A stretch of 33,518 nt of DNA, taken from positions 1-33,518 of the forward strand of contig JAUCBJ010005941.1 in assembly GCA_032718475.1 (NCBI GenBank), written 5' to 3'. The notes under the pieces were generated by a model that saw only the letters and a program-made list of their open reading frames with translations, was not told where the DNA came from and ran no database searches. The position numbers were made by a program, and so were the translations under genes. Within the stretch, counting starts at the first letter, position 1. Every line of letters starts with the position of its first letter. The DNA is from Nemertoderma westbladi. Lineage: Eukaryota; Xenacoelomorpha; Nemertodermatida; Nemertodermatidae. This document shows positions 8,207 to 19,100 of this stretch, piece by piece.

Positions 8207-9925
8207 CAAGACGGCTCACGCTATGGCATAAAATAAAACATTATAATAAGCAAGTAGAAAGTCTAAATTGCCTAAATACAAAACAGAAATTACAGTACAG
8301 TTATTCTCAGAAAATTATTAAGCATTAACCTTAAAAAAAAGATTAGTCTATAAATTATACTGTACATAATTGATAAATACAAAATAAAAAAGAGCTAAAC
8401 ACAATTACATATTTCTATTAAATTTTAGATATTTAGTGAAGTCATGTGATTGAAGGCGTGATTTAAAAATATCAGCAGTGGCAGAAGTGACTAAATTACT
8501 TGGTAGTGAGTTCCAAATCGGAACAATGCGATTGGGGAATGAATTTTGTAACGGTGACGTTACTACAATGGTTTTGTATTAATTTATAAGGGTGGCCCCT
8601 TAGATAAGAAAGATATGGCCTCCTAAACATATTATCAATATCTAAATCTATAGCACCATAAAATAATTTATAAACTGTATTTAAGTCATTGTGGATACGA
8701 CAAAGTTCTAGATGAACGAAGATTCAAAAATTCTAAGCGAGTGATATAATCGGCACCAGTAGCAAAATTACATTTATAAAATAGCCGGCGTGTAAAGTAT
8801 CGCTGCACGGATTCCAATTTGTCGGTTAAGCTAAGGAAGGGTCTAGCATTTTACAATAATGGATTCCATACAGCTCTACCGTACTCCAAAATAGGGCAAG
8901 CGTAGACCTTGTAAGCCAATAATAACACTTCACAATTATAAGTTGAAAAGCAACGCAATAAACAATTAATTACCTTATAACATTTAGAAATGATGTTATG
9001 TATATGAGTTTGAAAAAAATGCTTACTGTCTACCTCTATACCCAAATCACGGAACGATGACACGTTATTAAGAACATAATTGTTTAAACTATATTCAGCA
9101 CCAATGATATTGGAATTACCTATGGTAAGCACATTGCATTTGTGCGTCGCCACTTTTAGTTGCCATGTAGAGGACCAATTAGAAAAAGTAGCTAAATCAC
9201 ATTGTAGACTTTCACGTTCGCTACTACTGTACACTTAAAATAAGAGTAACGTTTAGTATCATCGCATATAAACGAGCACTGGTTGATTGAGTAAAAATGA
9301 CAGGCAAATCCTTTACAAATAATATAAACAACAAAGGCCCTAAACAAGAACCCTGCGGTTCACCAGTCTTTACGGGCATGTAGTTAGAGTAACTATTACC
9401 TATTTTTACACGTTGTATACGGTCGGACAGAAAATTTGTCAACCTTAGGAGAATATTACCGTTAAATCCAAAACTTTCCAGCTTAGCCAATAACTTTGAA
9501 GTTACAACAGAATCGAAAGCTTTCGCGTAATCTATATAATATATACAGTATCTGTAAAATGCCGATCATTAATTGCTTTGGTCCAGTTATTTGTGCAGTC
9601 GAGTAAATGGCTAAATGTGATACGTTTATTTAAAAATCCTGAGGTTACTGAGGCTCTAAGGTTAAAAGATTGTTTGAAATGAAGTGAAGAAGAATCATCA
9701 ATTTAGAAGATGTCAATGAAGAAATCAAAGAAATTGGTCTGTAATTTTCTGCACAAGATCTGCTACCTTTCTTAGGGACAATGTCTGCACATTTCCACAT
9801 GCTAGGTACAACACTGGCACTAATAGATAATTGAAACAAATTATAAATAGGGTCAGCTAATTCATTTCTCAGAAGTTTAAGCACAGCAGAGGGAATTCCA
9901 TTGGGACAGTGACTGTAATTAGGCT
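8207..9925 (-). pseudogene. CR1/Jockey-group LINE ORF2, 5' truncated and frameshifted
   Basis: The minus strand from 9925 reads NGIPSAVLKLLRNELADPIY, WKCADIVPKKG, ENYRPISLIS, KLESFGFNGNILLRLTNFLS, motif B GEPQGSCLGPLLFILF, a damaged LYA(DD) region, then LQCDLATFSNWSSTWQL, SFRDLGIEVDS, CPILEYGRAVWNP, KLESVQRYFTRRLF, and ends SRLQSHDFTKYLKFNRNM followed by TAA near 8408. Palm motif A is lost and several frame changes exist (near 9640, 9500, 9240, 8840 and 8700). The order of motifs is that of CR1/L2/Jockey-type RTs; the exact clade is not settled. No activity is expected. Confidence 0.85.
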
Positions 9926-10128
9926 TCAGTTTATAGCACTAAAATCGATTTGGTATTTTGTGTTTTTTGATGGGCCTTAGTGCCTGAGTACTAACAGTGG
10001 CCCAAGTGGCCCTAAATGCTAGGTAGTATCTGAGGGAAGACCCAATGTCCTATATTATTGTTTTAATATTAATATTACAATCCCTCTAAAGTCGTGGTTG
10101 TCAACATCATAAAATTATATATTTAAAG
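9926..10128. other. Spacer, nothing recognised
   Basis: Between the LINE truncation point and the hairpin-element fragment; no ORF or repeat ends seen. Confidence 0.4.
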
Positions 10129-10203
10129 GGATAATATATGGTTAACACACATTGATATTGATTTCACCTCTTACTGTACTTTGGCCCTCTGTACCCAATG
10201 GAT
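10129..10203 (+). repeat. 75-bp fragment of the short-TIR hairpin element
   Basis: By eye identical over 75 bp to 22335-22409, which lies inside copy 3. It abuts copy 2 at GGAT and does not continue on the far side, so it is a truncated extra copy or a rearrangement product. Confidence 0.8.
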
Positions 10204-10787
10204 ATTGGGATCCACCGAGGATCCCGGTTTATCCGGTTATCTTGACTACGCGTCCCCGCCGTGTATGTGAAAAGGCTGAAAGAGTTCTGATGTTGATCCG
10301 TGTATGTATAGATATATAGATAAGATGGAAATAAGCACAGGTGAATAAGTACCGGTAATGCACTGAATAAGATAGGCTGATAGCAGTGGACGGGGACGGT
10401 GTTAAGAGTTCCCGTACCACCCTAACTAACTGACTAACTAAGAGTGAATGGGATAACATGATGACTGGTAATATATATTGCACGGTTGGCCACGTGGTGT
10501 TACTCAGTCGATGCTTTCCCCCCATTGGCTAATAACCCGATTTCACACCCTCTGCCCTGCGTGGGTGTTTCCCCCCCCCCCCCCCCCAACCCGCTGCTGT
10601 TACTTTCCTCTCTCTCAGGGGTGTAACCCCTGACCCCTATTGTGTGTGTGTTCTCTTGGGCCTATTGTCCCCGTTTACTGGGGTGACACGAGGTTGATTG
10701 GTAATCAACCTCGTGCTCCCAATATTGCTTAGAGGCGCTCTTTCCCACTTTATGGGGGTTTGGTGAGGCGGAATTGAATACACTCAC
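10204..10787 (+). mobile_element. Hairpin-capped short-TIR element, copy 2
   Basis: The right end GGAATTGAATACACTCAC matches the ends of copies 1 and 3. The left end has the hairpin GGGATCC/GGATCCC (10207-10225) but has lost the terminal GTGA. Interior matches include CTGACTAACTAA (shared with copy 1) and GATGCTTTCC followed by CATTGGCTAATA (shared with copy 3). The subterminal hairpin CACGAGGTTGATT (10687-10699) / AATCAACCTCGTG (10703-10715) is perfect over 13 bp. A 17-C run lies at 10571-10587. No clean target duplication, consistent with a damaged left end. Confidence 0.75.
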
Positions 10788-10790
10788 AAT

Positions 10791-10989
10791 ATCAAAAACA
10801 GGAAGCCTCAGTGATTTATTACAATTTGATTCAGTTCATGACCGTATTGAATTAAACCTTGAAAACAACACAGTTGAATTTAAGCAGAGATATCAGGGCG
10901 ACAAATATGATTTACCATTGAAACATATTAAAGTCGAAGATGTAAAAAGAATATATAAAAATGTCAACTCAAAATACTCCATCAGTTGA
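10791..10989 (+). CDS. Orphan coding-like fragment, unknown protein
   Basis: After the hairpin element ends, an open frame of about 65 codons reads SLSDLLQFDSVHDRIELNL and then GDKYDLPLKHIKVEDVKRIY before TGA. The composition is balanced and protein-like, unlike nearby noise. The nominal ATG at 10774 lies inside the mobile element, so the true start is unknown; it may be the end of a host gene or an older element cut by the insertion. I do not recognise the family. Confidence 0.3.
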
Positions 10990-11175
10990 TGGTTCGCGTG
11001 ATAGCAGATGTTACCACATATTCACCTTTAGAAGTGACTTTAAAGGCGCCGCTAACTTTAAAAGGATCGTACTTGATATTATTAGAAATAATAGTCGTTA
11101 TGGGGGCACTCAAAACCTAACACGATAGTCATCCCTTAAGTTTTTTTCAATTTAGACTTAATTAATATTTAAGCT

Positions 11176-11192
11176 GGGGGGGGGGGGGGGGG
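11176..11192 (+). repeat. G17 homopolymer
   Basis: Seventeen G in a row in AT-rich DNA; one of several G/C runs in the window. Confidence 0.95.
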
Positions 11193-11297
11193 CTGAGTGC
11201 CTATTTTGGAATTTGTCAAAAAACCAATCATATTATGTGCCGAATTTAATGAGATTTCAAATCTGCAACCAGTTTTCTCATATATTTTTCCAAACTC

Positions 11298-11535
11298 AAG
11301 TTAAGAGCCAAACCCCTGAGAGCTAATCTGATTTTTGACAGGCCTTCGAGCAGCGCGATATTTTACAATTGAATAAGGCCCTTTTCATCAAAAATGGCTC
11401 CCATATGGTACAGATACACTATAAAGTAGACTTATTAGTTCTATGTTGAGCAAGCATAAAAAATGCTATTTCTCAGCAAATTTTAACTGAAATGAGTTGA
11501 AATTTGGTACACTTGTCCAGAATACCCTTTTCCAT
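11298..11535 (+). repeat. Interspersed repeat C, copy 1
   Basis: Segments such as GAGCTAATCTGATTTTTGAC, CCTTCGAGCAGC, ATTTTACAATTG and TGAGTTGAAATTTGGTACAC recur in the same order, inverted, at 33130-33518. No ends or coding were found. Confidence 0.7.
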
Positions 11536-11635
11536 ATTTCTTCTGTACAAATTTGGATGGAAATGTCCTGGAGCATTTTTTTAATCAAATACGCCCAATC
11601 ATGCCCTTTTTGGGCCTTTTTGCAAGCTTGACAAG

Positions 11636-11909
11636 CTTGGCAAGCTTGACACTAGAACAAAGTCGCCCCCGTTTTGCAGGACATTGCTTTCGCCGTGAGG
11701 ACCAGCCAGTGCATAATCTTGTGCTTTGGCAGCCTCATTGATTGAATAAGCATGGTGGACAGCCCATGCCTTCCTTGAGACGCATTTTAAAGGACACTGG
11801 CCTAGAAGATGCGGATGATCTAGCAAATGACATGGGTGATAGGGAGTTGTGCGCAGCATTCTTAAAAATGCAGCTGCAATGCAGCATGCCGTTCCTATTA
11901 GTAGTATAT
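11636..11909 (+). pseudogene. LINE 3' end fragment (same family as 17480-19100)
   Basis: From the third AAGCTTG onward the sequence follows 18810-19100: TLEQSRPRFAGHCFRREDQPVHNLVLWQPH, with a stop where the family reads GVNKHGG, then RRILKDTGLEDADDLAND and the shared 3' end TTAAAAATGCAGCTGCAATG with a short TAG-type tail. The start is marked by a triplicated AAGCTTGNC motif. It is a severely 5'-truncated, broken insertion. Confidence 0.85.
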
Positions 11910-11955
11910 CAATTATGCTTTACATGACGTTTTAACGTCATGTAAAGCATAATTG
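11910..11955. repeat. 46-bp perfect palindrome (22-bp arms, 2-nt loop)
   Basis: Bases 11910-11931 are the exact reverse complement of 11934-11955 with TT between (centre GACGTTTTAACGTC). It starts directly after the LINE 3' tail. Confidence 0.97.
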
Positions 11956-12104
11956 TCAAGTGTATTACCACTAGGAATATTTGTCAGAGATACAACAAGA
12001 CGTTTAGGAGCTTTATCGTGCTGAAGGCACGAGAAATCATTTACATCAATTTGGTACTGAAGTACTGTAACTCTAGGTAGAAATATTATATTTATTTTTC
12101 CCAA
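11932..12104 (-). CDS. Orphan coding-like fragment, possible exon
   Basis: The minus strand from ATG at 12104 reads PRVTVLQYQIDVNDFSC, APKRLVVSLTNIPSGN and TLDNYALHDV, then runs into the palindrome. The composition is protein-like, and TTACAG at about 12064 could be an acceptor and GACGTTAAAA a weak donor. It lies downstream of the terminal exon of the minus-strand gene. I do not recognise the family; it could be a fragment of another gene or pure chance. Confidence 0.22.
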
Positions 12105-12195
12105 CTTTTGGATAAAAATATATAATTAATTACATCCTCAATAATTAAATGACGTGAATAAAACATACTACTATATCACTAAGCTGATATAGGAC

Positions 12196-12230
12196 GGGGG
12201 GACGGGGGGGGGGGGGGGGGGGGGGGGGGG
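12196..12230 (+). repeat. G-rich run (G6, AC, G27)
   Basis: Longest homopolymer in the window; could fold as a G-quadruplex or be slippage-prone. Confidence 0.95.
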
Positions 12231-12696
12231 TTGTGTACTCATAAAAACATTGTGTATCAGATAGATACGTTCGTTCTATTTTTATGTAGTCCAGGCAATG
12301 AACAGAACAATATATGATTATATTCCTTTAAGACAATTTTTGAATTCTTTTTGAATGACCAACACAGGAAATATTTTAAACAAAAAAAGGCTAATAGTCA
12401 CGGATAAATTTTATGAATATTATCAGTGTTAGTTACTCATAAACAACATAAAGGTTAGTGTCGCAAAAACTACCAAAAGAACCCCAAAGAACCTCTTTAT
12501 TGTGATTAATTAGATTTTGCCCTCATGTCCAACACTAACAGCAAGCATATATTGTCCTTACACGCAGTTTTTCTCCTCTTGTCCTTGAATCTAATCTTCA
12601 TTCACGCTTAATGAAAATAGCACTTCCAATTACAAGTATAATGCAGTGTATATTTTTATAATTATTATTTTTTAATTATTATTTGCCAACAAGTAC
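12231..12696. other. AT-rich DNA, nothing recognised
   Basis: No ORF or clear repeat; lies beyond the likely 3' end of the minus-strand gene. Confidence 0.4.
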
Positions 12697-12713
12697 TTTA
12701 TTTCCTTTTTATT
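12697..12713 (-). promoter_or_regulatory. Two AATAAA polyadenylation signals for the minus-strand gene
   Basis: Minus-strand AATAAA at 12713-12708 and 12702-12697, about 110-120 nt downstream of the TAG stop at 12821. Spacing fits a short 3' UTR; AT-rich DNA gives such hexamers by chance, so support is moderate. Confidence 0.45.
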
Positions 12714-12820
12714 TATCATAGTAATTAGAACTGTATTAGCCATCAAGTGGTGTGTAATAATTCCCCATCAGGTTTAAGTTGTCAAATTTGCTACGCTATT
12801 ATTCAGATAGTCATCAGTCT

Positions 12821-13186
12821 CTACTTATACCCATACAAATGGGCGCATCCGCATCCCATGGTAACCGGAGGCAACGGGATAGCAACTGGAAGGAACTGGA
12901 TAGCACGCGGAGGCGGTGGCGGTGGCAACTGGATATTAAGCTGTGGCAACTGGACGCTAGACGGAGGCAGACGTTGTTGGTTTCTTTGCATTTGCAATAT
13001 AAATTTATCCATTGATTCTACCTTATTCTTCTGTTCACATAATAATTTCGTAAGCCTGTCTATTTCACGTTGTTGTTGTTTCCATTTAATCACTAAATCC
13101 TTGCTTTGGGCCAGTGCATAATCTCGTTCGTGTTCGACCTTCTCCAATAGACCTGAAATATTCCGCATCTCTTCTTGATATTGAAT
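12821..13186 (-). CDS. Terminal exon: coiled coil and proline-rich tail
   Basis: Acceptor TTTCCCAG just before base 13186 gives phase 0 and 121 codons to TAG at 12821. The first half is helical with heptad-like spacing (IQYQEEMRNISGLLEKV, EIDRLTKLLCEQKNKVESMD), consistent with a dimerising coiled coil at about residues 1-65. The second half repeats VQLPQLNIQLPPPPPP-type proline-rich units (about 70-108) and ends CGCAHLYGYK. The tail codons come from a degenerate CAACTGGATA-type repeat in the DNA, so this part may vary in length. Confidence 0.65.
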   Translation of the reverse strand: MQYQEEMRNISGLLEKVEHERDYALAQSKDLVIKWKQQQREIDRLTKLLCEQKNKVESMDKFILQMQRNQQRLPPSSVQLPQLNIQLPPPPPPRAIQFLPVAIPLPPVTMGCGCAHLYGYK

Positions 13187-16100
13187 CTGGGAAATGGAAT
13201 AGGAAATTAATTAAGATATAGATGATGTACCGATAGCCTAGATGAAGAATCAGATTATAGTAACGAACAGCTAGCATTAAATACTGTTGTCGTCTAAACT
13301 TTTACACCAAAAATAAATAACAAAACGTTCAGCAGTGTAAACGAAATAAAGTTCAATAAAAACTGGTTTTATTACTGTAGAAATTATTACAGCTGCATAT
13401 CTGCAAGTGATAATAACCCAGTTATTGCCACTATGGCACCGCATATGATTGTTTGTTATTACCGTTAAAAGTAACTGTAAACAGGAAAGTAGAGACAACA
13501 CGTTCGGGGGTCGTCTCGCAGCACGCGAACTCTAGCAAGTTCGAAACAAGTTTGATTTGATTTGGAGTAAAAAGTTCGAGAGTTATTTGCCCGTAACTTT
13601 CAAAAATATTGGAACTTTTTCTCTTGTATGCCCATACAAAATTTGGTTAAAAATGGTTAAAATCTTCAAAAGTTATTTACGAATGAATTTTTAATTACAG
13701 ACAGACAGACGGACATGAAATTTTGCACTATTTACTAATTATAATTGTGCGCTAAGGCTCGGCCTGACTCCATGGCTCTCCCTCTAGCTTTCCTGCTAAA
13801 AGTTCTAGATTATTTAAAATAACTAATATACAGATGCGACGACGTCCAACACGTGCATACTGCGTTACAGGGCGCAAGGCGGCGCAGAAGTAGTAGCGTC
13901 GAGTCAGAGGAACCAGCGGTCGTACCAACCGAGGTCACTGACGCGGCGGTAGACCATGTGCCCGCTGATAGTTGCTGGCACAACATCTCCAAGTTCTAGT
14001 TCCGACAGGATGGAACAAGTGATTTATTCATCCGAAGGCAAGGTTACGCTTTGAAATCGTTAAGCAGCTGCAGCCACGCTGCAGCGGCCAAAGCGGAGAG
14101 TGAACATGATAAACACAAACAAAAAACAAACAAGCACAAACACCTCAACACTCACCACGGTTAGCCCAATACACGTTGTCTGACTGACTTTGGTCTCTCC
14201 GAAGTTATTGCAATGCGGGTTATTGCCCATTGCCCATTATGCAAAAATCTTGAAAAATTATTAATAATATTATAGTAATATTATGCAGGTACTGTACATC
14301 ATCAATAAAGAACTACTGTACTACTATAATCGACGTTCTAGCTTTTGATTGATTTTGCTTTCGATTGTAGCTGCATATTGAAATTCTATACTGGCTTAAC
14401 AAAATTTCTGCCACCGCCAAGCAATACACAATTCGCAGGCTATAATGCGGCGTTCATTAATAATGCTCTGCCGGTTTGCGAGGATTGCGATGTCACAACT
14501 TCTTATCACCCATGAATTTCGCGAGATTATCCGTATCTTAGTGTCCTTTAAGAGGCATCCATGACCTACTATAGATGAACTTGAACTACTATCTATAGTA
14601 GGTCATGAGGCGTCATGGGCTGTCCACCATGCTTATTTTCTATATCAGGTTGCCATAGCACAGATTGTGCGCAAGCTGGTCGTAATGGCAAAAGCAATGT
14701 CCTAAGTAGCGGAGGCAGCTTTGTCCAAGTGTCAAGCTTAGGGAGACCATTGAAACGCCTCCAACGTTGTTTAGTGTCTGGTTGGAGAAGTGTACATTGT
14801 ACTTGACACGACACAATAAATCCGGCGTGTATTCATATAGGTGTGCCATCCACAGAATTGGTGTCCTCAGCAGTTAGAACCCATAACGGACTCCCTCCAA
14901 TATATGAATAATAATAATAATAATAATAATTGTTTATTCCAGGACCCCCAAGTTTCCCTGGTGTCCCATAACATACATGGCCTATAGTTCTAGCACAAAC
15001 AAAAAGTAGAGTAAAGTAATGTAGTAAGGAAACACAATTGTATGTACACGTAATAAATTAATAAGACCATTATTCAGCCCAAATTCTTAAAACAGACATC
15101 CCCATGATTCTACTATGGCAGCAAGTGGTCATAATAGTTGCCTGTACGAGGCTATTCGGGCAACTATAGGCACGGCCTAAAAAAGACGTTATAGCCCCCG
15201 ATCTAATATGAATAAACTTTGGTAACCCCAGGCTACCAAACATATACGAAGCACTGCACCCCCATGGAAATTTGAATAACCTCCTTGCTGTATTATTATA
15301 CGCTACCCTAAACTTATTATGCACCATACTAGAATAATTTGACCTAGCCCACAGAGAATTACAGTATATCTGGGCACAAAAACTACTAAATAATTTAATT
15401 TTTACCGTAACCGAGCACCCCCCGAATTTCCTAATTATAATATTCGCACGCCTATAAAAACTACGAAGTTGATTGTAAATATCAAAATCATCATCGGTAG
15501 AGCTACACAGGATGTGCCCTAAGTACTTTACCTCTGGCACTACTTCAATATTAAGACCATTAATTGTAACCTGACCGACATCTGTATTCTTCGCACATTT
15601 TGGAAAATAAAATAAGCACTTGGTTTTCTTACAATTTACCTTTATACAATGCTCTAATGCGTACGATTCAAAAATATGAAGTAACTTTTGTAACCCATTA
15701 ATCGAATTCGAACATATCGCTAAGTCATCCGCGTACATTAAATTATTAATACGGACCCCTGACATTTGACACCCTATCCCCGAATTAGAAAGTTCCTTAC
15801 TTAGGTCATCTATATAAACACTATACAGGTACGGCGATAATATCCCACCCTGTTTCGTACCATTTGAAACCTGAAAACTCTCTGATATGCACTCCCCCCA
15901 TTTTACAAAAAGAACCTGTGATCTATACCACATACATAATACCCTAATATAAAATAACGGAACACCCCTATTTATCAGTTTCCGAAATAACGTGTAGTGA
16001 TTAACTAAATCGTAGGCTTTCGAACTGTCAATAAAACAAACATACACAGCACTATCATTATCCAGGTAATACTGTACCATTTCTTTAAGTGTAAAAATAC

Positions 16101-19100
16101 ACAAATCAGTCCCTGAGCCTTTCTTAAAACCAAATTGTGAATCCAATGTAAATAACTTATCACAGAAACGTTCTAAGTAAACCAATTCTAATACTTTGCT
16201 ATATACCGTAGAAATAGCGATATAATAGCGTAATAATGGTTATACTGCTGCTCTAAATAAATCTATAGGAAGAAACGCAATTAAATAAATATTATACAAT
16301 AATTCTCACCTTGTCAAAATAGTTCACCTCATCATCGCTACTGTATGAAGTGAATGAATCGCCAGATGATGGCTCATTACTTCCGGGTTTTTGATTGGAT
16401 GATTCTTTCGCCGTTGTTGTGTTTCTTTGTTCTGTTTCCTCAAATTGGCGATCAATTTCTGTTGGCTGTAAGATACCATTGCAGACTATATTGTTGGTTG
16501 AATAGTTAGAATTAATTAGTGGTAAATTAGTAAAGGATAGTTATTTTTTATTAATTAGGGAACATCACGCCTACTACTGTTCTATTAATAATGCACTCTG
16601 CCAACAATAACAGTACCCCAGCGTAATCGGTACTATAGGAAAGTGACTCATTCTTATTGAAATTGATTAGTACTTATTGCAATGGTAGACGTTTTAGTAA
16701 TTTTAAAATACTATGGTATGGTACAGTACTTATGGAGATACACAATGCATATTAGTAATTCAAATCGGTAATTCGGTAAATATTTGGGTAATTGGGCTTC
16801 AAAATAAGCAAATAATGAACTCCTAAAGTTATATATTTTCACTTTATTATAAAATAATTTGCATAGGGTGTTTTTTTTTTATTGGATCACTTATTTAAAT
16901 TTCGCATATTTGTAACAAAAATTTTAAAGGGTGATTACTCTAAATCTCCAAACTATAGCTTTTAGACACAGGAACATGTCCTGGAATATGGTGTCCTTAT
17001 TCAGGTACCTGCCCGCGCACCTCAAATTTTTCTACAAATCTTAATGAGATTGCATAACGTTTGAAACAGATATAGTGTCACGCAATGTGGGTCAGAATAT
17101 ATATGTTTGCTCTCATTTTTTAGCTACAACCGTTTAAAAAAGTCTCCGTCGATATTGCACGAGTTACACCGAAGTTATTCTTCAACCTTACAGCGATTTG
17201 TTGATACTGTTAGATATGTAACACAAACAAAATTTCGTCGTTAAATAGCTGAGATATGGGCGATCAAATGTTGTATGGTTTCATTAAGGCTAGTAAATTC
17301 TATTAAATAAATACATCATATTCCGGAATATTTTGTTTATGCATGAATAGTACGCAATAGTATATTAATTAGTATGAGTAAAAAGGTAAGGAAGTGCTTG
17401 CCAGCCTTAGGTATTGGATAAACAAAATGTTCCAGAACATGGTGTATTTTTTAATAGACTAAATCCTCACGCCGCGCCGGTGCAAAACCATGGAACTTTC
17501 GAACGCCCATATCACATCTAATTTACTACGAAATCTAAAGAAGGCTGCTGCAAAGAGCATTAAGACCAATCGTGCCAGTGGAGTAGATGGTGTTCCCCCT
17601 GAGTTCTTTAAAATACCTGAGTGTTTAAAGCTCATCTATCCCATCATAGTAGACATGTACCGTACAACAAGAGTCCCACAAGAAATGAAAACAAATAAGT
17701 TGGTGCCAGTTCCCAAGAAGGGCAACCTAACACTTTATGGTTCTTTTCGGGGAATCTCATTGATCTCAATTGCTGCAAACTATACAACAGAATTCTATTA
17801 AATCGCATCAGGGATCCTATTGAGAGACTGCTCCGTGGAAATCAGAATGGGTTCCGTAAAGGTCGTGGGAACATGGAGCCCATTTTGGCTCTTAGAAGGA
17901 TAATTGAAGAGTTATCAAAAAAGAAAGACAGGCATCTGGCTGTTATCTTTGTTGACTTCTTCAAGGCCTTTGATTCAGTCTCCCGCTCACGTATGTTCAG
18001 CATACTTTCATTATATGGGATTCCTGATGAAATTATTGCAGCAATCAGATCAGTATACAATGGTTCGACAACATTTGTGTCTACTGTTGATGGTGACACA
18101 GAACCATTTGAAGTGTTATGGGGCGTCCTCCAGGGAGACACACTTGCACCATTCTTGTTCATAATTGTGGTTGACTATGTTCTACGCATGTCCTTAGATC
18201 ATCATAATGATGATGGGGTGATGATAACTCCACCTACTGGCTCCAGAAGTCGAGGAAATCCTGCCAAGTACTTAACTGATCTAGACTTTGCTGATGACTT
18301 AGGAGTACTCTCAGAATCACTAGAGGGAGCCCAACGGCTCCTCAGCTCATTAGAACATGCTGCTTCTAGTGTTGGTCTTTTTATTAACTCCAGAAAGACC
18401 AAAATTTTGACAGTTAACTTTGAAAGATCTCAGCAAGTCTCTGATCGGATGAGCATAAGCTTAAAGGATGGTATGCTTGAGCATGTGGACGACTTCTGTT
18501 ACCTGGGATCATGGATCCGGAAGTCAGGTGAGGACCTTCGAATACGTAAGGGAAAGGCATGGGCAGCCTTGAATAGGCTTTCCAGGATTTGGAAGTCACC
18601 GAGAATTAATCGGAGACTTAAGGTCCGATTATTTAGAGCAGCAGTAGTTCCAGTACTCCTCTATGGGAGTCCATGCTGGGCTCTAACTGCTGAGGACACA
18701 AAATCTCTGGATGGCACATTCACAAGAATGCTACGCCGGGTTCATTGTGTCAAGTACAATGCACACATCTCCAACCAGACACTATATAACATTGGAGGTG
18801 TCTCATTGGTTCCCCCAAGCTTGACACTAGAACAAAATCGCCTCCGCTTTGCAGGACATTGCTTTCGCCGTGAGGACCAGCCAGTGCATAATCTTGTACT
18901 TTGGCAGCCTCATGGAGTGAATAAGCATGGTGGACAGCCCACGACTTTCTTGAGACGCATCTTAAAGGACACTGGCCTTGAAGATGCGGATGATCTAGCA
19001 AATGTCATGGGTGATAGGGAGTTGTGGCGGTGCAATTTTGTCGACAAGCCGGCACAGCATTCTTAAAAATGCAGCTGCAATGCAGCATGCCGATACTAGT

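Noticed and set aside
10207-10787. A target duplication for hairpin-element copy 2
   Set aside because: The right flank AATATC has no match on the left, where the terminal GTGA is missing; the end is damaged.
11599-11859. Minus-strand 86-codon ORF
   Set aside because: Antisense of the LINE C-terminal fragment.
13810-13992. Minus-strand ORF of 60 codons as a further exon of the gene
   Set aside because: No splice sites in phase 0 and no likeness to the modules; the plus strand reads better but is also weak.
17842-19001. Minus-strand ORFs opposite the RT
   Set aside because: Antisense shadows of the RT frame; the same peptides recur wherever the LINE family occurs.
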